Shown here: positions 13,614 through 22,466 of the stretch, piece by piece
How positions within the stretch are numbered: position 1 is the stretch's first letter
Layout: every line of letters starts with the position of its first letter
Source: an uncultured Caryophanales bacterium
GTDB lineage: Bacteria; Bacillota_I; Bacilli_A; RF39; UBA660
Assembly: GCA_946629545.1 (NCBI GenBank)
Contig: CAMOXZ010000004.1
Location: 1 to 32,920 of the forward strand
Reading direction: 5' to 3'
DNA length: 32,920 nt
Notes under the pieces: model-generated
Seen by the model: only the letters and a program-made list of their open reading frames with translations
What the model was told of the DNA's origin: nothing
Databases searched by the model: none
Translations under genes and position numbers: made by a program

Positions 13614-16214
13614 TTACCTCCTATAATCTTTGAAAAGTTTTACATATAATGGTTTTACTAATTCACCAATTATAAATGTACCTAAACATATTCCCAAAGT
13701 TATCAATATATCTTTAAGTGCTATACCACCAACAATAAAGAATTGTGATAATCCTGTAGTTAATACAACTACTTGTACTAATATTATAACACCTATACCA
13801 ATTGATAATCTTTTATTTTCAAAGAATCTTGTATTAAGAACAGAATGCTTTAAATTTCTACATGAGAATGAATATAGTAATTCATTAGCTACTAAGAATA
13901 TAAACATTAAAGAACCTGCAGTATTTGCATCATATGTCTTAGCATAATATATAAATAGTATTATCATAATAATTGATTTAAATATAGCACTAATAACTAT
14001 TTTAGAAGTTAAGAAAGGTGTAAAGAAACTCTTATTATCATTCTCTGATATAGGTGTTTCCATATCATCTTTTTCAATCTTTTCAAAAGCTAACATAATA
14101 GCTGGAATAGAATCAGTAACTAAGTTAATCCATAATAATTGAAGTGTAGTAAACATTTCCATATTAAGTAACATAGAAACAAATACTAATACAACTTCTA
14201 TTATATTACCAGCCAATAAGTATAAAATTACTTTTTTAATATTAGTAGTTATTCTTCTTCCTTCTTCAACACCATCTACTATTGTTGAAAAACTATCATC
14301 TACTAAAATACAATCAGCAACTTTCTTAACAACTTCAGTTCCTGTTATACCCATTCCAATACCAATATCAGCTTTTTGAATTGCTGGTGCATCATTAACA
14401 CCATCACCAGTCATCGCTACTACTAATCCTTGACTTTGTAATGCTTCAACTATACGAAGTTTACTATTAGGAGTTATTCTCGCATATACTTGATATTTAT
14501 TAACTGCTTCTAATAACTCATCATCAGTCATCTTCTCTATATATTTACCTTCTATAGATTTATTATCCACATCTATAATACCTACTTGTTTAGCTATTGC
14601 TGTAGCTGTATTTATACTATCTCCAGTAATCATAATAGGTTTAATACCTAATTTTTGACATATATGAATTGCATTTAAAACTGTATCACGTGGTGGATCC
14701 ATCATACCAATTAATCCTATAAATATCATATCATGTTCAGGATCATCTATATTTTCAGTTTTATATGCAAAAGCAAGTAATCTTAATGATAAAGCAGATT
14801 GTTCTTTTTCTATATTAAAAATCTTTTCTTTATACTCAGGAGTCATATCATATAGTTTTCCATCTATTGTATACTTAGTACAATTATTAATAACTGAATC
14901 TAAACTACCTTTTGTAAAAGAGTATTCTTTATCTTTTACAGAATTAATTGTAGACATCATCTTTCTATCTGAATCAAAAGGATATTCTTTTATTCTTTCA
15001 TATGGATGTTCTAGAGGATAATTAATAGCTTCTAAGTATTTATAAATAGCAACTTCTGTTTCATCACCAATGTATTTATCACCATTTTTAGTAACATTAT
15101 GGTTAACTCCAGCACATATTTCTAATAATTCTTCATTATCAATAGAATCTTCATCAGTATATAATTTATCATTAACAAATAATGATTTAACTAACATCTT
15201 ATTTTGAGTTATAGTACCTGTCTTATCAGAACAAATAACATTAGTAGAACCTAATGTTTCTACAGAAGCCATCTTTCTAATAATAACATTTCTCTTAGCC
15301 ATAGCAGTCATACCTAAAGATAATATTATTGTAATTATAGAAGATAATCCTTCAGGTATAGCAGCAACTGCTAATGATATTGATAACATTAATACATCAA
15401 AGAAATCATTCTTCATTAATAATCCAATAATCATCATTACAACTATAATGCCTAGAATAATATAAGTAAGAACTTTACTAACTTGATTTATTCTTTTTTG
15501 TAATGGAGTTAAATCACTTTTTTTATCCATTAAACTATTAGCAATCTTACCTAATTCAGTATTCATAGCAGTACCTGTAACAACCACAAGAGCATGTCCA
15601 TTAGTTACATTACATCCTGCAAATACCATATTTTTTCTTTCATATAATTGTTTTTCTTCAGTAATATCAGCACTATCTTTTTTTATAGTTTTAGATTCAC
15701 CTGTCAAAGTAGATTCATTTATCTCAAGACTCTCAGAAGTAATAATTCTTGCATCAGCAGATACATAATCACCCGCTTCAAGTTCTACTATATCTCCAAT
15801 TACTATGTTTCGAACATCAATACTTTGCTTTACACCATTTCTAATAACATGGTTAGAAGTAATAAACATTTTATTAAGTTCTTCAATTGCTACATCTGCT
15901 TTCTTTTCTTGTATAAAAGAAAGTATTGCATTTATAACAACTATTACAATTATAATTATTGAATCAACATAAGATTCATGTCTTACATAAGATATACCTG
16001 CTGAAAAGATAGAAGCAAATATTAATAGTATGATCATAAAATCATTAAATTGTCCTAAAAATAAAGCTATATTTGATTTCTTTTTTCTTTCAACTAATTT
16101 ATTTTGTCCATCTCTTTCAAGTCTCTTTTGAGCTTCTTCTTCACTTAGACCTTTTTCACCAGTTTCTAATTCTTTATATATTTCTTCAACACTCTTATTA
16201 TAAACTTCTTTCAC
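13614..16214 (-). CDS. Cation-transporting P-type ATPase, Ca2+-ATPase (P2) type
   Basis: This is a P2-type ATPase of about 866 aa, probably exporting Ca2+ with ATP hydrolysis. It shows the N-terminal cation-ATPase region (YNKSVEEIYKELET), the actuator TGES (about 171), the phosphorylated Asp330 in CSDKTGTITQ, the hinge MTGDGVNDAPAIQKADIGIG, and paired C-terminal helices (LLWINLVTDSIPAIMLAFEK). The M4 motif reads PEGLS rather than PEGLP. I start it at the GTG at 16214, preceded by GGTGAT; the ORF-track TTG at 16229 has no clear ribosome site. It lies just after a 58-aa zinc-ribbon protein gene. Ca2+ is inferred from family; Mn2+ is possible. Confidence 0.9.
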   Translation of the reverse strand: MKEVYNKSVEEIYKELETGEKGLSEEEAQKRLERDGQNKLVERKKKSNIALFLGQFNDFMIILLIFASIFSAGISYVRHESYVDSIIIIVIVVINAILSFIQEKKADVAIEELNKMFITSNHVIRNGVKQSIDVRNIVIGDIVELEAGDYVSADARIITSESLEINESTLTGESKTIKKDSADITEEKQLYERKNMVFAGCNVTNGHALVVVTGTAMNTELGKIANSLMDKKSDLTPLQKRINQVSKVLTYIILGIIVVMMIIGLLMKNDFFDVLMLSISLAVAAIPEGLSSIITIILSLGMTAMAKRNVIIRKMASVETLGSTNVICSDKTGTITQNKMLVKSLFVNDKLYTDEDSIDNEELLEICAGVNHNVTKNGDKYIGDETEVAIYKYLEAINYPLEHPYERIKEYPFDSDRKMMSTINSVKDKEYSFTKGSLDSVINNCTKYTIDGKLYDMTPEYKEKIFNIEKEQSALSLRLLAFAYKTENIDDPEHDMIFIGLIGMMDPPRDTVLNAIHICQKLGIKPIMITGDSINTATAIAKQVGIIDVDNKSIEGKYIEKMTDDELLEAVNKYQVYARITPNSKLRIVEALQSQGLVVAMTGDGVNDAPAIQKADIGIGMGITGTEVVKKVADCILVDDSFSTIVDGVEEGRRITTNIKKVILYLLAGNIIEVVLVFVSMLLNMEMFTTLQLLWINLVTDSIPAIMLAFEKIEKDDMETPISENDNKSFFTPFLTSKIVISAIFKSIIMIILFIYYAKTYDANTAGSLMFIFLVANELLYSFSCRNLKHSVLNTRFFENKRLSIGIGVIILVQVVVLTTGLSQFFIVGGIALKDILITLGICLGTFIIGELVKPLYVKLFKDYRR

Positions 16215-16230
16215 AATATCACCAACCAAT

Positions 16231-16407
16231 CTATAGTAAATATGACGCTACAAAAAGAGCTATCATACCAATTATACATAAAACTATAAATACAATAATT
16301 ACATTAGTTATTATATAATTTTTATTACTTTGTATAACACAACCACAGTTTCTACAGTACTTATCTGTATCTCTAACATTTGCTTCACAATTTAAACACT
16401 TTCTCAT
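16231..16407 (-). CDS. 58-aa zinc-ribbon membrane protein (not in ORF track)
   Basis: This ORF lies just below the ORF-track cutoff. The N-terminus is a four-Cys zinc ribbon (CLNCEANVRDTDKYCRNC, Cys4, 7, 18 and 21). Residues 31-57 form one membrane helix (YIITNVIIVFIVLCIIGMIA), so the ribbon should be cytoplasmic. AGGAGAT lies just before the ATG. It sits 9 nt after the stop of the HEFGH membrane protein gene and 16 nt before the ATPase start, so it belongs to this operon. Many Bacillota encode such zinc-ribbon/TM proteins without a known role. Confidence 0.8.
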   Translation of the reverse strand: MRKCLNCEANVRDTDKYCRNCGCVIQSNKNYIITNVIIVFIVLCIIGMIALFVASYLL

Positions 16408-16416
16408 AATTATCTC

Positions 16417-17583
16417 CTATAGTTTTGAACTAATAACACTAATTATTTCTTTACTAGCTTTATTCATATTATCACCATGTAAATAATAATCATGAACTGC
16501 TTCTGCAATTGTTTCATCTGCTATTAATTTACCTTCTTTATCTTTAGTAGCAGCATAATTTGAAATCATACTAGCAAATTCATTTATATTTAAATTAGTA
16601 ATATATTTTTTATTATAATTATTTAATGCTTCATTTAATAAAGATAATGAATATTCTCCACTATTAAATTCTTTAATAACACTATCTATCTTACTTTCAT
16701 TATCTTTAGTAACATAAGTTATATTATCAATACCATTCTTTTTTAATAATAATACAAAAGATACATAATGACCAAATTCATGAGCTATAGTAGATTCCCA
16801 TGTTGTATCTTTAACATAATAATCTTTACCTACAACACTCTCTACATCTTTTTTCATTATATCTTCATTTAAAAAATAATAACTATTTAAAAGTATTTGT
16901 GTTTTATTAACTTTATTATATGTATTAATATCTTCATCTATATTTACAAATTGATACATAGGTTGAAATCTAGCAATATACTCTGACTTAGTACTTGCAT
17001 TAGTTATTGTAATATTAGTCAAAGCACCTTTAACATTTGGAAATAATAAATACATTTTATCAATAACATTTTTTATCTTAGTACTTTCAGTATTTGAAAT
17101 ATCACAAAAAGATACACTAGGTATTGAATAATCAGATTCTAATTTATTAGTCATTACATCAACACTAGTATCATTAAAACAATTATATTCTTGTTTTAAG
17201 AAATCATTCTTTATAAATAATTTAGCTTCAGTATAACTATTAATACTCTCTTTACTATATTTATTATCTGTTTTCATAAGTGAAGTATTATAACCATACA
17301 TATAATTAAATGATTGTTTCTTTATATATGAAAATGGTTTATATAGTTTTTCTCCTCGTATCATTAACATACTTAAGAATACTACAACTAATATAACAAG
17401 TAATCCAAATAATACAGATAATCTTTCATTTTGTTTAAATGTTACTCCACTAGTAATTTTATTTACATTTTCTTTGTCTTTTAAAAATGAATAACCTTTA
17501 GAAGTATAGTATCCGCATTTATAACAAAAATTATCATCATTTTCTATTTCATTAGCATTACACTTATCATTTAAACATTTCAC
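16417..17583 (-). CDS. Zinc-ribbon membrane protein with extracytoplasmic HEXXH metalloprotease-like domain
   Basis: This 388-aa protein has three visible parts: a cytoplasmic N-terminal zinc ribbon (Cys3, 8, 20 and 23), one membrane helix at about residues 56-74 (VLFGLLVILVVVFLSMLMI), and a large outer domain. That domain carries HEFGH at 268-272 in the context STIAHEFGHYVSF, and a later ETIAEAVHDYYLHGD, whose Glu is a good candidate third zinc ligand. Together these suggest a gluzincin-like zinc peptidase, but the substrate is unknown. I choose the GTG start at 17583, after GGTGAT; the upstream ORF extension lacks a ribosome site. The domain order is uncommon in my experience. Confidence 0.78.
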   Translation of the reverse strand: MKCLNDKCNANEIENDDNFCYKCGYYTSKGYSFLKDKENVNKITSGVTFKQNERLSVLFGLLVILVVVFLSMLMIRGEKLYKPFSYIKKQSFNYMYGYNTSLMKTDNKYSKESINSYTEAKLFIKNDFLKQEYNCFNDTSVDVMTNKLESDYSIPSVSFCDISNTESTKIKNVIDKMYLLFPNVKGALTNITITNASTKSEYIARFQPMYQFVNIDEDINTYNKVNKTQILLNSYYFLNEDIMKKDVESVVGKDYYVKDTTWESTIAHEFGHYVSFVLLLKKNGIDNITYVTKDNESKIDSVIKEFNSGEYSLSLLNEALNNYNKKYITNLNINEFASMISNYAATKDKEGKLIADETIAEAVHDYYLHGDNMNKASKEIISVISSKL

Positions 17584-17641
17584 ACTAATCACCACATTAT
17601 TATAATAGTCTACTATATCTAGTATATCAAAAATATAAAAA

Positions 17642-17664
17642 AAAAGATACATAATGTATCTTTT
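17642..17664 (-). terminator. terminator after the 3D-domain gene
   Basis: AAAAGATACA-TTA-TGTATCTTTT is a perfect 10-bp stem followed by a T run on the minus strand. Confidence 0.8.
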
Positions 17665-18259
17665 AATAACCATATCTTAATATTTCAAATGTAGTATTTC
17701 TACTTAACCCAAAGTCATAAGATTCTTTCTCAGTCCAGAATAATAAATCAAACATATATCTACGACCAATTCCTATATCACTACCTCTATCAAGTACTAT
17801 AGCATTAAATGTACCTATCTTACTATTCTTAACTCTTACTATAGTTCCATATGGATATTTCTTATCTCCAGCAACTATTCTACATTCTCCATATACTGGA
17901 TCATTATATCTTAAATTGTTACCACGAGCATCATATCTAGCACCAACTACACCAGAACATCCCTTACAATCTAATCCATATCCTGACATAGTTCCAACTA
18001 CTGTTTCTAATACATCAGTAATTAATTTAGGCTCTGTAATATTATTATTAATAGTAGAAGTAAAATTATAAACTACTTCATCCATACTAGTATTATCTAC
18101 TATATCATCTTTAGAAGTTGCACTAATAAGACTAGTAGTTAGACTCTTAGAAAGCATTGAATTAGTTGCTTTTACATTCTTACTTTCAGGAACCATAAAT
18201 ACTAATCCTAATATTATTATTACTAAAATTGAATTTACTATTAAATAAAATCTTTTCAT
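17663..18259 (-). CDS. Secreted or membrane-anchored 3D-domain protein
   Basis: This 198-aa protein has an N-terminal hydrophobic helix (about residues 4-23) and a C-terminal 3D-type double-psi beta-barrel (about 88-198). That fold occurs in peptidoglycan lytic enzymes such as MltA-like and YabE/YuiC-type proteins. Visible landmarks are MSGYGLDCKGCSGVVG, YPYGTIVRVKN and the Asp-rich VLDRGSDIGIGRRYMFDLLF. The first acidic residues of the usual motif are partly changed (LDRGSD). I start it at the ATG at 18259, preceded by GAGGAG; the ORF-track extension runs into the hairpin upstream. It probably acts on cell-wall glycan outside the membrane. Confidence 0.82.
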   Translation of the reverse strand: MKRFYLIVNSILVIIILGLVFMVPESKNVKATNSMLSKSLTTSLISATSKDDIVDNTSMDEVVYNFTSTINNNITEPKLITDVLETVVGTMSGYGLDCKGCSGVVGARYDARGNNLRYNDPVYGECRIVAGDKKYPYGTIVRVKNSKIGTFNAIVLDRGSDIGIGRRYMFDLLFWTEKESYDFGLSRNTTFEILRYGY

Positions 18260-18263
18260 AATA

Positions 18264-18308
18264 AAAACTCCTCGTATTAAATATTTTATCATTAATACTA
18301 GGAGTTTT
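18264..18308 (-). terminator. Long hairpin: terminator or ribosome-site sequestering element
   Basis: On the minus strand AAAACTCCTAGTATTAA pairs with TTAATACGAGGAGTTTT (17 bp, one mismatch) across an 11-nt loop, followed by a short T-rich stretch. Its 3' arm contains GAGGAG, the ribosome site of the 3D-domain gene. It lies 6 nt after the stop of the preceding gene. Confidence 0.7.
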
Positions 18309-18314
18309 CAATAA

Positions 18315-19139
18315 CTATTTTTGTCTCTCACAAGAGTATCCAGAAGCCTTCATATTTTTCTCAATATCATCAATACTTTGATTGTATTGATATGTTGGAA
18401 CTATACCACCAGCTTCAGTAAATGCAGCATTTAATTTTTCACTATCAACTGTTTCTAATTCAAATACTTGTGTCTCAGTTAACTTCTTATCAGTGTATTC
18501 GCATCTAATAGAAACACCATCTAAATCTTTAGTAGTTTCTTTTAAAGTAACACATTTTTCATTTAATTCATCTAAAGCAGATTCTGTTGTTGAATCTCCT
18601 CTTGTATATACAATATATTTAGTTTTTGTTAACTTACTATCAGCAAAGCTAAAATCAAATTCATATTCTTTATCTAAATCAGAAGTATTAGATGTTAAAG
18701 TACATACTAACTTACCTGTTGTAACAACTTCTACTTGTGGTTGTTGATTATTAGTACCACTCATATAAATTCTAACATAACTAGAAATTTCTGGTAAAAA
18801 CATAATAAATACTATTAATAAAACAAAGAATAAAAATAATACAAACACTTTAAACTTACTAGGTGCTTTATAATTATTTATTTCTACTTTTTGTAAGTTC
18901 TCATTTATCATAGCATTATTATCTATCTGTGGTTGTGTTCCAACAGGTACTTCTGTAACAGGTACAGTTGAAGGTTCTACTGGAACTGGCATTGGTTGTT
19001 GAACAGCAGGTGCCGTATTAGGCATTACTGTTTGATTTATTTGATTATTAATAACTGGATTAGTCACTGGTGTAGTAGGAACTACAGGAACAGTATTTAT
19101 ATTTTGTCCATTATTAAAATTATTATTTTCATTATTCAC
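18315..19139 (-). CDS. Single-pass membrane protein with Asn/Pro/Val-rich cytoplasmic N-terminus, unknown
   Basis: I do not recognise this 274-aa protein. The first about 90 residues are low-complexity and rich in Asn, Pro, Val, Thr and Gln (TVPVVPTTPVTNPVINNQ). A basic segment and one membrane helix follow (FVLFLFFVLLIVFIMFLPEI, about residues 98-118). The outer part (about 140-274) has three or four Cys, beginning GKLVCTLTSN and ending in GYSCERQK, so disulfides are possible. The GTG start at 19139 follows AGGAG at 8 nt. An extended -10 promoter lies upstream. The layout, with an unstructured inner tail and a folded outer domain, is common among Bacillota envelope proteins of unknown role. 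Confidence 0.75.
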   Translation of the reverse strand: MNNENNNFNNGQNINTVPVVPTTPVTNPVINNQINQTVMPNTAPAVQQPMPVPVEPSTVPVTEVPVGTQPQIDNNAMINENLQKVEINNYKAPSKFKVFVLFLFFVLLIVFIMFLPEISSYVRIYMSGTNNQQPQVEVVTTGKLVCTLTSNTSDLDKEYEFDFSFADSKLTKTKYIVYTRGDSTTESALDELNEKCVTLKETTKDLDGVSIRCEYTDKKLTETQVFELETVDSEKLNAAFTEAGGIVPTYQYNQSIDDIEKNMKASGYSCERQK

Positions 19140-19164
19140 ACTATCAACTCCTATTTTCAAGATA

Positions 19165-19173
19165 ATTATAGCA
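19165..19173 (-). promoter_or_regulatory. extended -10 promoter of the 274-aa membrane protein gene
   Basis: TGCTATAAT on the minus strand, 25 nt before the GTG at 19139 and directly after the rpe stop codon. The -35 is weak. Confidence 0.5.
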
Positions 19174-19180
19174 CATATAA

Positions 19181-19810
19181 CTATCTAAGACTAGTTATTT
19201 TTTCTTGGTAATTATCACTACTTATAATATAGTATCCAGCTGTTAATATATCAGCATCTTCTACTTTATCTAAAATAGAATCACATATACCTCCATCAAC
19301 ATCAATTAATATATTTAAGTTATATGATTTTATTAATTCTTTTAATTCTTTTATTTTATTCTCAGTTTCAGGAATAAACTCTTGTCCACCTTCTCCAGGA
19401 TAAACACTCATAACAAGTACTTGATCTAGATAAGGTAAATAAGGTATAAGTTCATTTACTTTAGTATCAGGATTAATTACTAATCCACATTTAATTGAAA
19501 AACTCTTAATTAATTCTAAGTCTTTTAAAATATCTTCCTCTACTTCAACATGAAACATAATACACTCTGTATTTAATTCAGCATATAAAGGAATATACTT
19601 AGATGGATTTTCTACCATTAAATGAACTTCTAATCTCTTAGATGTATATTTATATATATTTTTCATTTCACTAAATGGCATAGTTTTATTCTTAACAAAT
19701 TTACCATCCATTATATCAACATGTATAAAATCAACATCTGTATCATTTAATTTAGTTAAATCTACTGGAATATTCTTACTACTTAAAAATGAAGCACTAA
19801 TTTTTTTCAT
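19181..19810 (-). CDS. rpe: Ribulose-phosphate 3-epimerase (Rpe)
   Basis: Rpe interconverts ribulose 5-phosphate and xylulose 5-phosphate in the pentose phosphate pathway. The 209-aa TIM-barrel protein keeps the metal and catalytic positions FIHVDIMDGKFV, LEVHLMVENP and LIDVDGGI. Two usual motifs are altered: VMSVYPGEGGQEF where most enzymes read VMTVNPGFGGQ, and AGYYIIS near the C-terminus in place of AGSAIF. It remains a convincing epimerase family member. I place the start at 19810, which has AGGAG 9 nt upstream. It overlaps the 3' end of rsgA by 14 bp. This rsgA-rpe pairing is usual in Bacillota. Confidence 0.9.
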   Translation of the reverse strand: MKKISASFLSSKNIPVDLTKLNDTDVDFIHVDIMDGKFVKNKTMPFSEMKNIYKYTSKRLEVHLMVENPSKYIPLYAELNTECIMFHVEVEEDILKDLELIKSFSIKCGLVINPDTKVNELIPYLPYLDQVLVMSVYPGEGGQEFIPETENKIKELKELIKSYNLNILIDVDGGICDSILDKVEDADILTAGYYIISSDNYQEKITSLR

Positions 19811-20639
19811 TATTATCAACTCCTATAAAATTTAAATAATTAAAATATCTACTCTCTAATATATTATTCGCAAGAACTTCCTTCTTCACAACACATTCTT
19901 TTTCATTTGTATGAGAACAATCTTTAAAAGGACAAGGATATTTACTAAATTCTATAAAAGAATTCCTAATTTGTTCTTTAGTATAATTTTTAAATTCTAA
20001 AGAAGAAAATCCTGGTGTATCCATTACTTTACCATTACAAATTTCAAATAATTCTACCACTCTAGTAGTATGTTTACCTCTACCAAGAGCTAAAGATACT
20101 TCTCCAGTCTCTAAATTCCAATCAGGATTTAATTTATTAAGTAATGTACTTTTACCAGCACCTGTCTGCCCTGTGAATACACTAGTCTTATCCCTCAATA
20201 ATTCTTTTATTTTATCTAATTCAGTATTATAAATTACTTTATAACCAATCTTTTTATAATAACTAAGTATTTCATCAATTTTATTTAATTCATATTGATT
20301 CATTAAATCTCTCTTAGTAATACAAATAATTGGTTCTACATGATTCATTTCCATAAGTGAAATAAATTTATCTAATAGATTTGTTGAAAAGTCAGGTAAT
20401 CTTAAACTAGTAATTAAAAAAGCTTGGTCTATATTACTTACTTTAGGTCTTTCAAATACATTCTTACGAGGCAGAACTTCTTCAATCAAACTTTTTTCTT
20501 TACTGAAAAGAACATAATCCCCTACTACTGGAGTAATATGTTCTTTTCTAAATATACCACGACATTTACAAGGATAAACTTCATTCTCACAACTTATAAA
20601 ATGTAAATCACTACTAATTTTTATAATTTGTCCTTTCAT
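19797..20639 (-). CDS. rsgA: Ribosome small subunit GTPase RsgA
   Basis: RsgA is a circularly permuted GTPase that checks late 30S ribosome assembly. The 280-aa protein has an N-terminal OB-fold (CRGIFRKEHITPVVGDYVLF), the permuted GTPase with G4 (CITKRDL) ahead of the P-loop GQTGAGKSTLLNKL, G3 as DTPGFSSLEF, and a C-terminal zinc finger (CPFKDCSHTNEKEC). The start at 20639 lies 10 nt after the prkC stop, behind GGAGA. It is downstream of prpC-prkC and upstream of rpe, the conserved Bacillota order, so stress signalling and ribosome assembly are co-expressed. Confidence 0.95.
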   Translation of the reverse strand: MKGQIIKISSDLHFISCENEVYPCKCRGIFRKEHITPVVGDYVLFSKEKSLIEEVLPRKNVFERPKVSNIDQAFLITSLRLPDFSTNLLDKFISLMEMNHVEPIICITKRDLMNQYELNKIDEILSYYKKIGYKVIYNTELDKIKELLRDKTSVFTGQTGAGKSTLLNKLNPDWNLETGEVSLALGRGKHTTRVVELFEICNGKVMDTPGFSSLEFKNYTKEQIRNSFIEFSKYPCPFKDCSHTNEKECVVKKEVLANNILESRYFNYLNFIGVDNNEKN

Positions 20640-20648
20640 AAATCTCCT

Positions 20649-22466
20649 TTATTCTGTCTTTTCTTCCTCTTTATTCTCTTCTTTAGTTTCCTCTTTAGGT
20701 TCTTCTTGTTTAGGTTGTTCTTTTACTTTAGGTTTAACTGCTACTGTTACTCTTAATGTTGTTCCTTTAACTATCTTAGTACCAGCAGTTCTAGATTGAG
20801 AAATAATAGCACCATCAGCATAAGCTGTAGTTTCTTGTTCACTCTTTTCTAAGATTAAACCATATTCACTACAGAAAGTTTCAACATCACTTAGACTCCA
20901 ACCTTCTCCAGCCATATCTGGGAATTTATCATATATATCTGGAACATAAAGAACTAATTGGTCACCCTTTTTAACTCTACTACCTTTTTCTAATGATTGA
21001 CCTATAACTGTATTTTCATCTTTTTCTTTTTGATCATCATTTGGTTCTTTCTTTTCAATAGTTACTTTAAGCTCATATTTAGTTTCTAATAATGTTTTAA
21101 CTTCTATTGCATTCTTATCAGTATAATCTTCTAAAGCAATAGTTTCCTCTCCACTAGATTTATAAATAACTACTTTACTTCCTTTTTTAACACTTCTACC
21201 AGCAGCTGGTTCAGTCTTAACAACTCTATTTTTATCTATATCATCAGATGGAACTAATTCAACTTTACCACTAACTGCAAAACCTAATTTTTGAAGTTTC
21301 TTTTCACATGAACTAACTTTTAAGTTTTCACAACTAGGAACAGTTACTGCAGTTTTATTCTTATGTAAGAAAGGAATTGCTCCAGACCATGCAAATAAGA
21401 ATATTATTACTGTTATTAAAACTAATCCAAATATAATAGCAAGTATAATTACTATTCTATTACTCTTTTTATCTTCTAAATCTTCTAAGTCTTTAGAAAT
21501 ATCTTTACTTGAAGTATCTTCTCCAATACTGTCTAGTTTTGCATCTTCTTCTTTATCTAATTCTTTTTCAGTTTTCTTTGATTTTTTACTATCAGAATCA
21601 GTCTCTGGATATTTATATTCATATGGTTCTTCATTCATTCTTTCATCATTTAAAGCTGTTAGTAAATCTTCATGCATACTACGTGCACTATCATACCTAT
21701 TTTTAGGATTCTTAGCTGTAGCTTTCTTAATAATATTTTCAATACTTTGAGGTATTGATGGATTATCTTCTCTTAAACTAGGTAGAGGTTCTCTCATATG
21801 TTTAAGAGCTATCTCTACTGCATTATCTCCTCTAAATGGTAAACTTCCACTTAATAATTCATAAAAGATAATACCCATAGAGTAAATATCACTCTTAATA
21901 GTACACCCTTTACCACTAGCTTGTTCTGGTGGTAAATAATGAACACTTCCCATTACACTATTAGTTTGAGTTAATTGTGTAGAATTAAGTGCCATTGCTA
22001 TACCAAAATCTGTAATCTTAATTTGTCCATCATCTTTAATCATAATATTTTGAGGTTTTAAATCTCTATGTATTATGTAAGAATCATGGGCATGAGCCAT
22101 ACCATCAGTTAATTGACTCATTATATCTATTGCTTCAGAAAGTGTAAGTGTTCCACGTTTCTTCAATAATTGTTTTAGTGTTTTACCTTCTACATATTCC
22201 ATTACTATGTAATATGTACCATCATCTTCACCTACATCATACATCTCAACTATGTTTGGATGGGCTAATGATGAAGCAGATAAAGCTTCTCTTTGAAATC
22301 TTCTAACAAACTTCTCATCATTTGCTAAATCACCACGTAGTATCTTAATAGCAACATTTCTATCTAGAATAGTATCATGTCCTAGATAAACATTTGCCAT
22401 ACCACCTTCACCAATTGATTTGATAATTTCGTAACGATCATTTATTTTTTGACCCTTTGTTATCAC
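20649..22466 (-). CDS. prkC: Serine/threonine protein kinase with PASTA domains (PrkC/Stk1)
   Basis: This membrane receptor kinase senses peptidoglycan fragments or lipid II and phosphorylates cytoplasmic targets; in Bacillus it also triggers germination. The 605-aa protein has an N-terminal Hanks-type kinase (GEGGMANVYLGHD, Lys41, HRDLKPQN with Asp135, DFG at 153-155), an acidic/basic linker, one membrane helix (about 338-360), and three PASTA repeats from about 374 to 580. The end is a Lys/Glu-rich tail. The GTG start overlaps the prpC stop by 4 bp. It pairs with its own phosphatase PrpC. Confidence 0.96.
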   Translation of the reverse strand: MITKGQKINDRYEIIKSIGEGGMANVYLGHDTILDRNVAIKILRGDLANDEKFVRRFQREALSASSLAHPNIVEMYDVGEDDGTYYIVMEYVEGKTLKQLLKKRGTLTLSEAIDIMSQLTDGMAHAHDSYIIHRDLKPQNIMIKDDGQIKITDFGIAMALNSTQLTQTNSVMGSVHYLPPEQASGKGCTIKSDIYSMGIIFYELLSGSLPFRGDNAVEIALKHMREPLPSLREDNPSIPQSIENIIKKATAKNPKNRYDSARSMHEDLLTALNDERMNEEPYEYKYPETDSDSKKSKKTEKELDKEEDAKLDSIGEDTSSKDISKDLEDLEDKKSNRIVIILAIIFGLVLITVIIFLFAWSGAIPFLHKNKTAVTVPSCENLKVSSCEKKLQKLGFAVSGKVELVPSDDIDKNRVVKTEPAAGRSVKKGSKVVIYKSSGEETIALEDYTDKNAIEVKTLLETKYELKVTIEKKEPNDDQKEKDENTVIGQSLEKGSRVKKGDQLVLYVPDIYDKFPDMAGEGWSLSDVETFCSEYGLILEKSEQETTAYADGAIISQSRTAGTKIVKGTTLRVTVAVKPKVKEQPKQEEPKEETKEENKEEEKTE

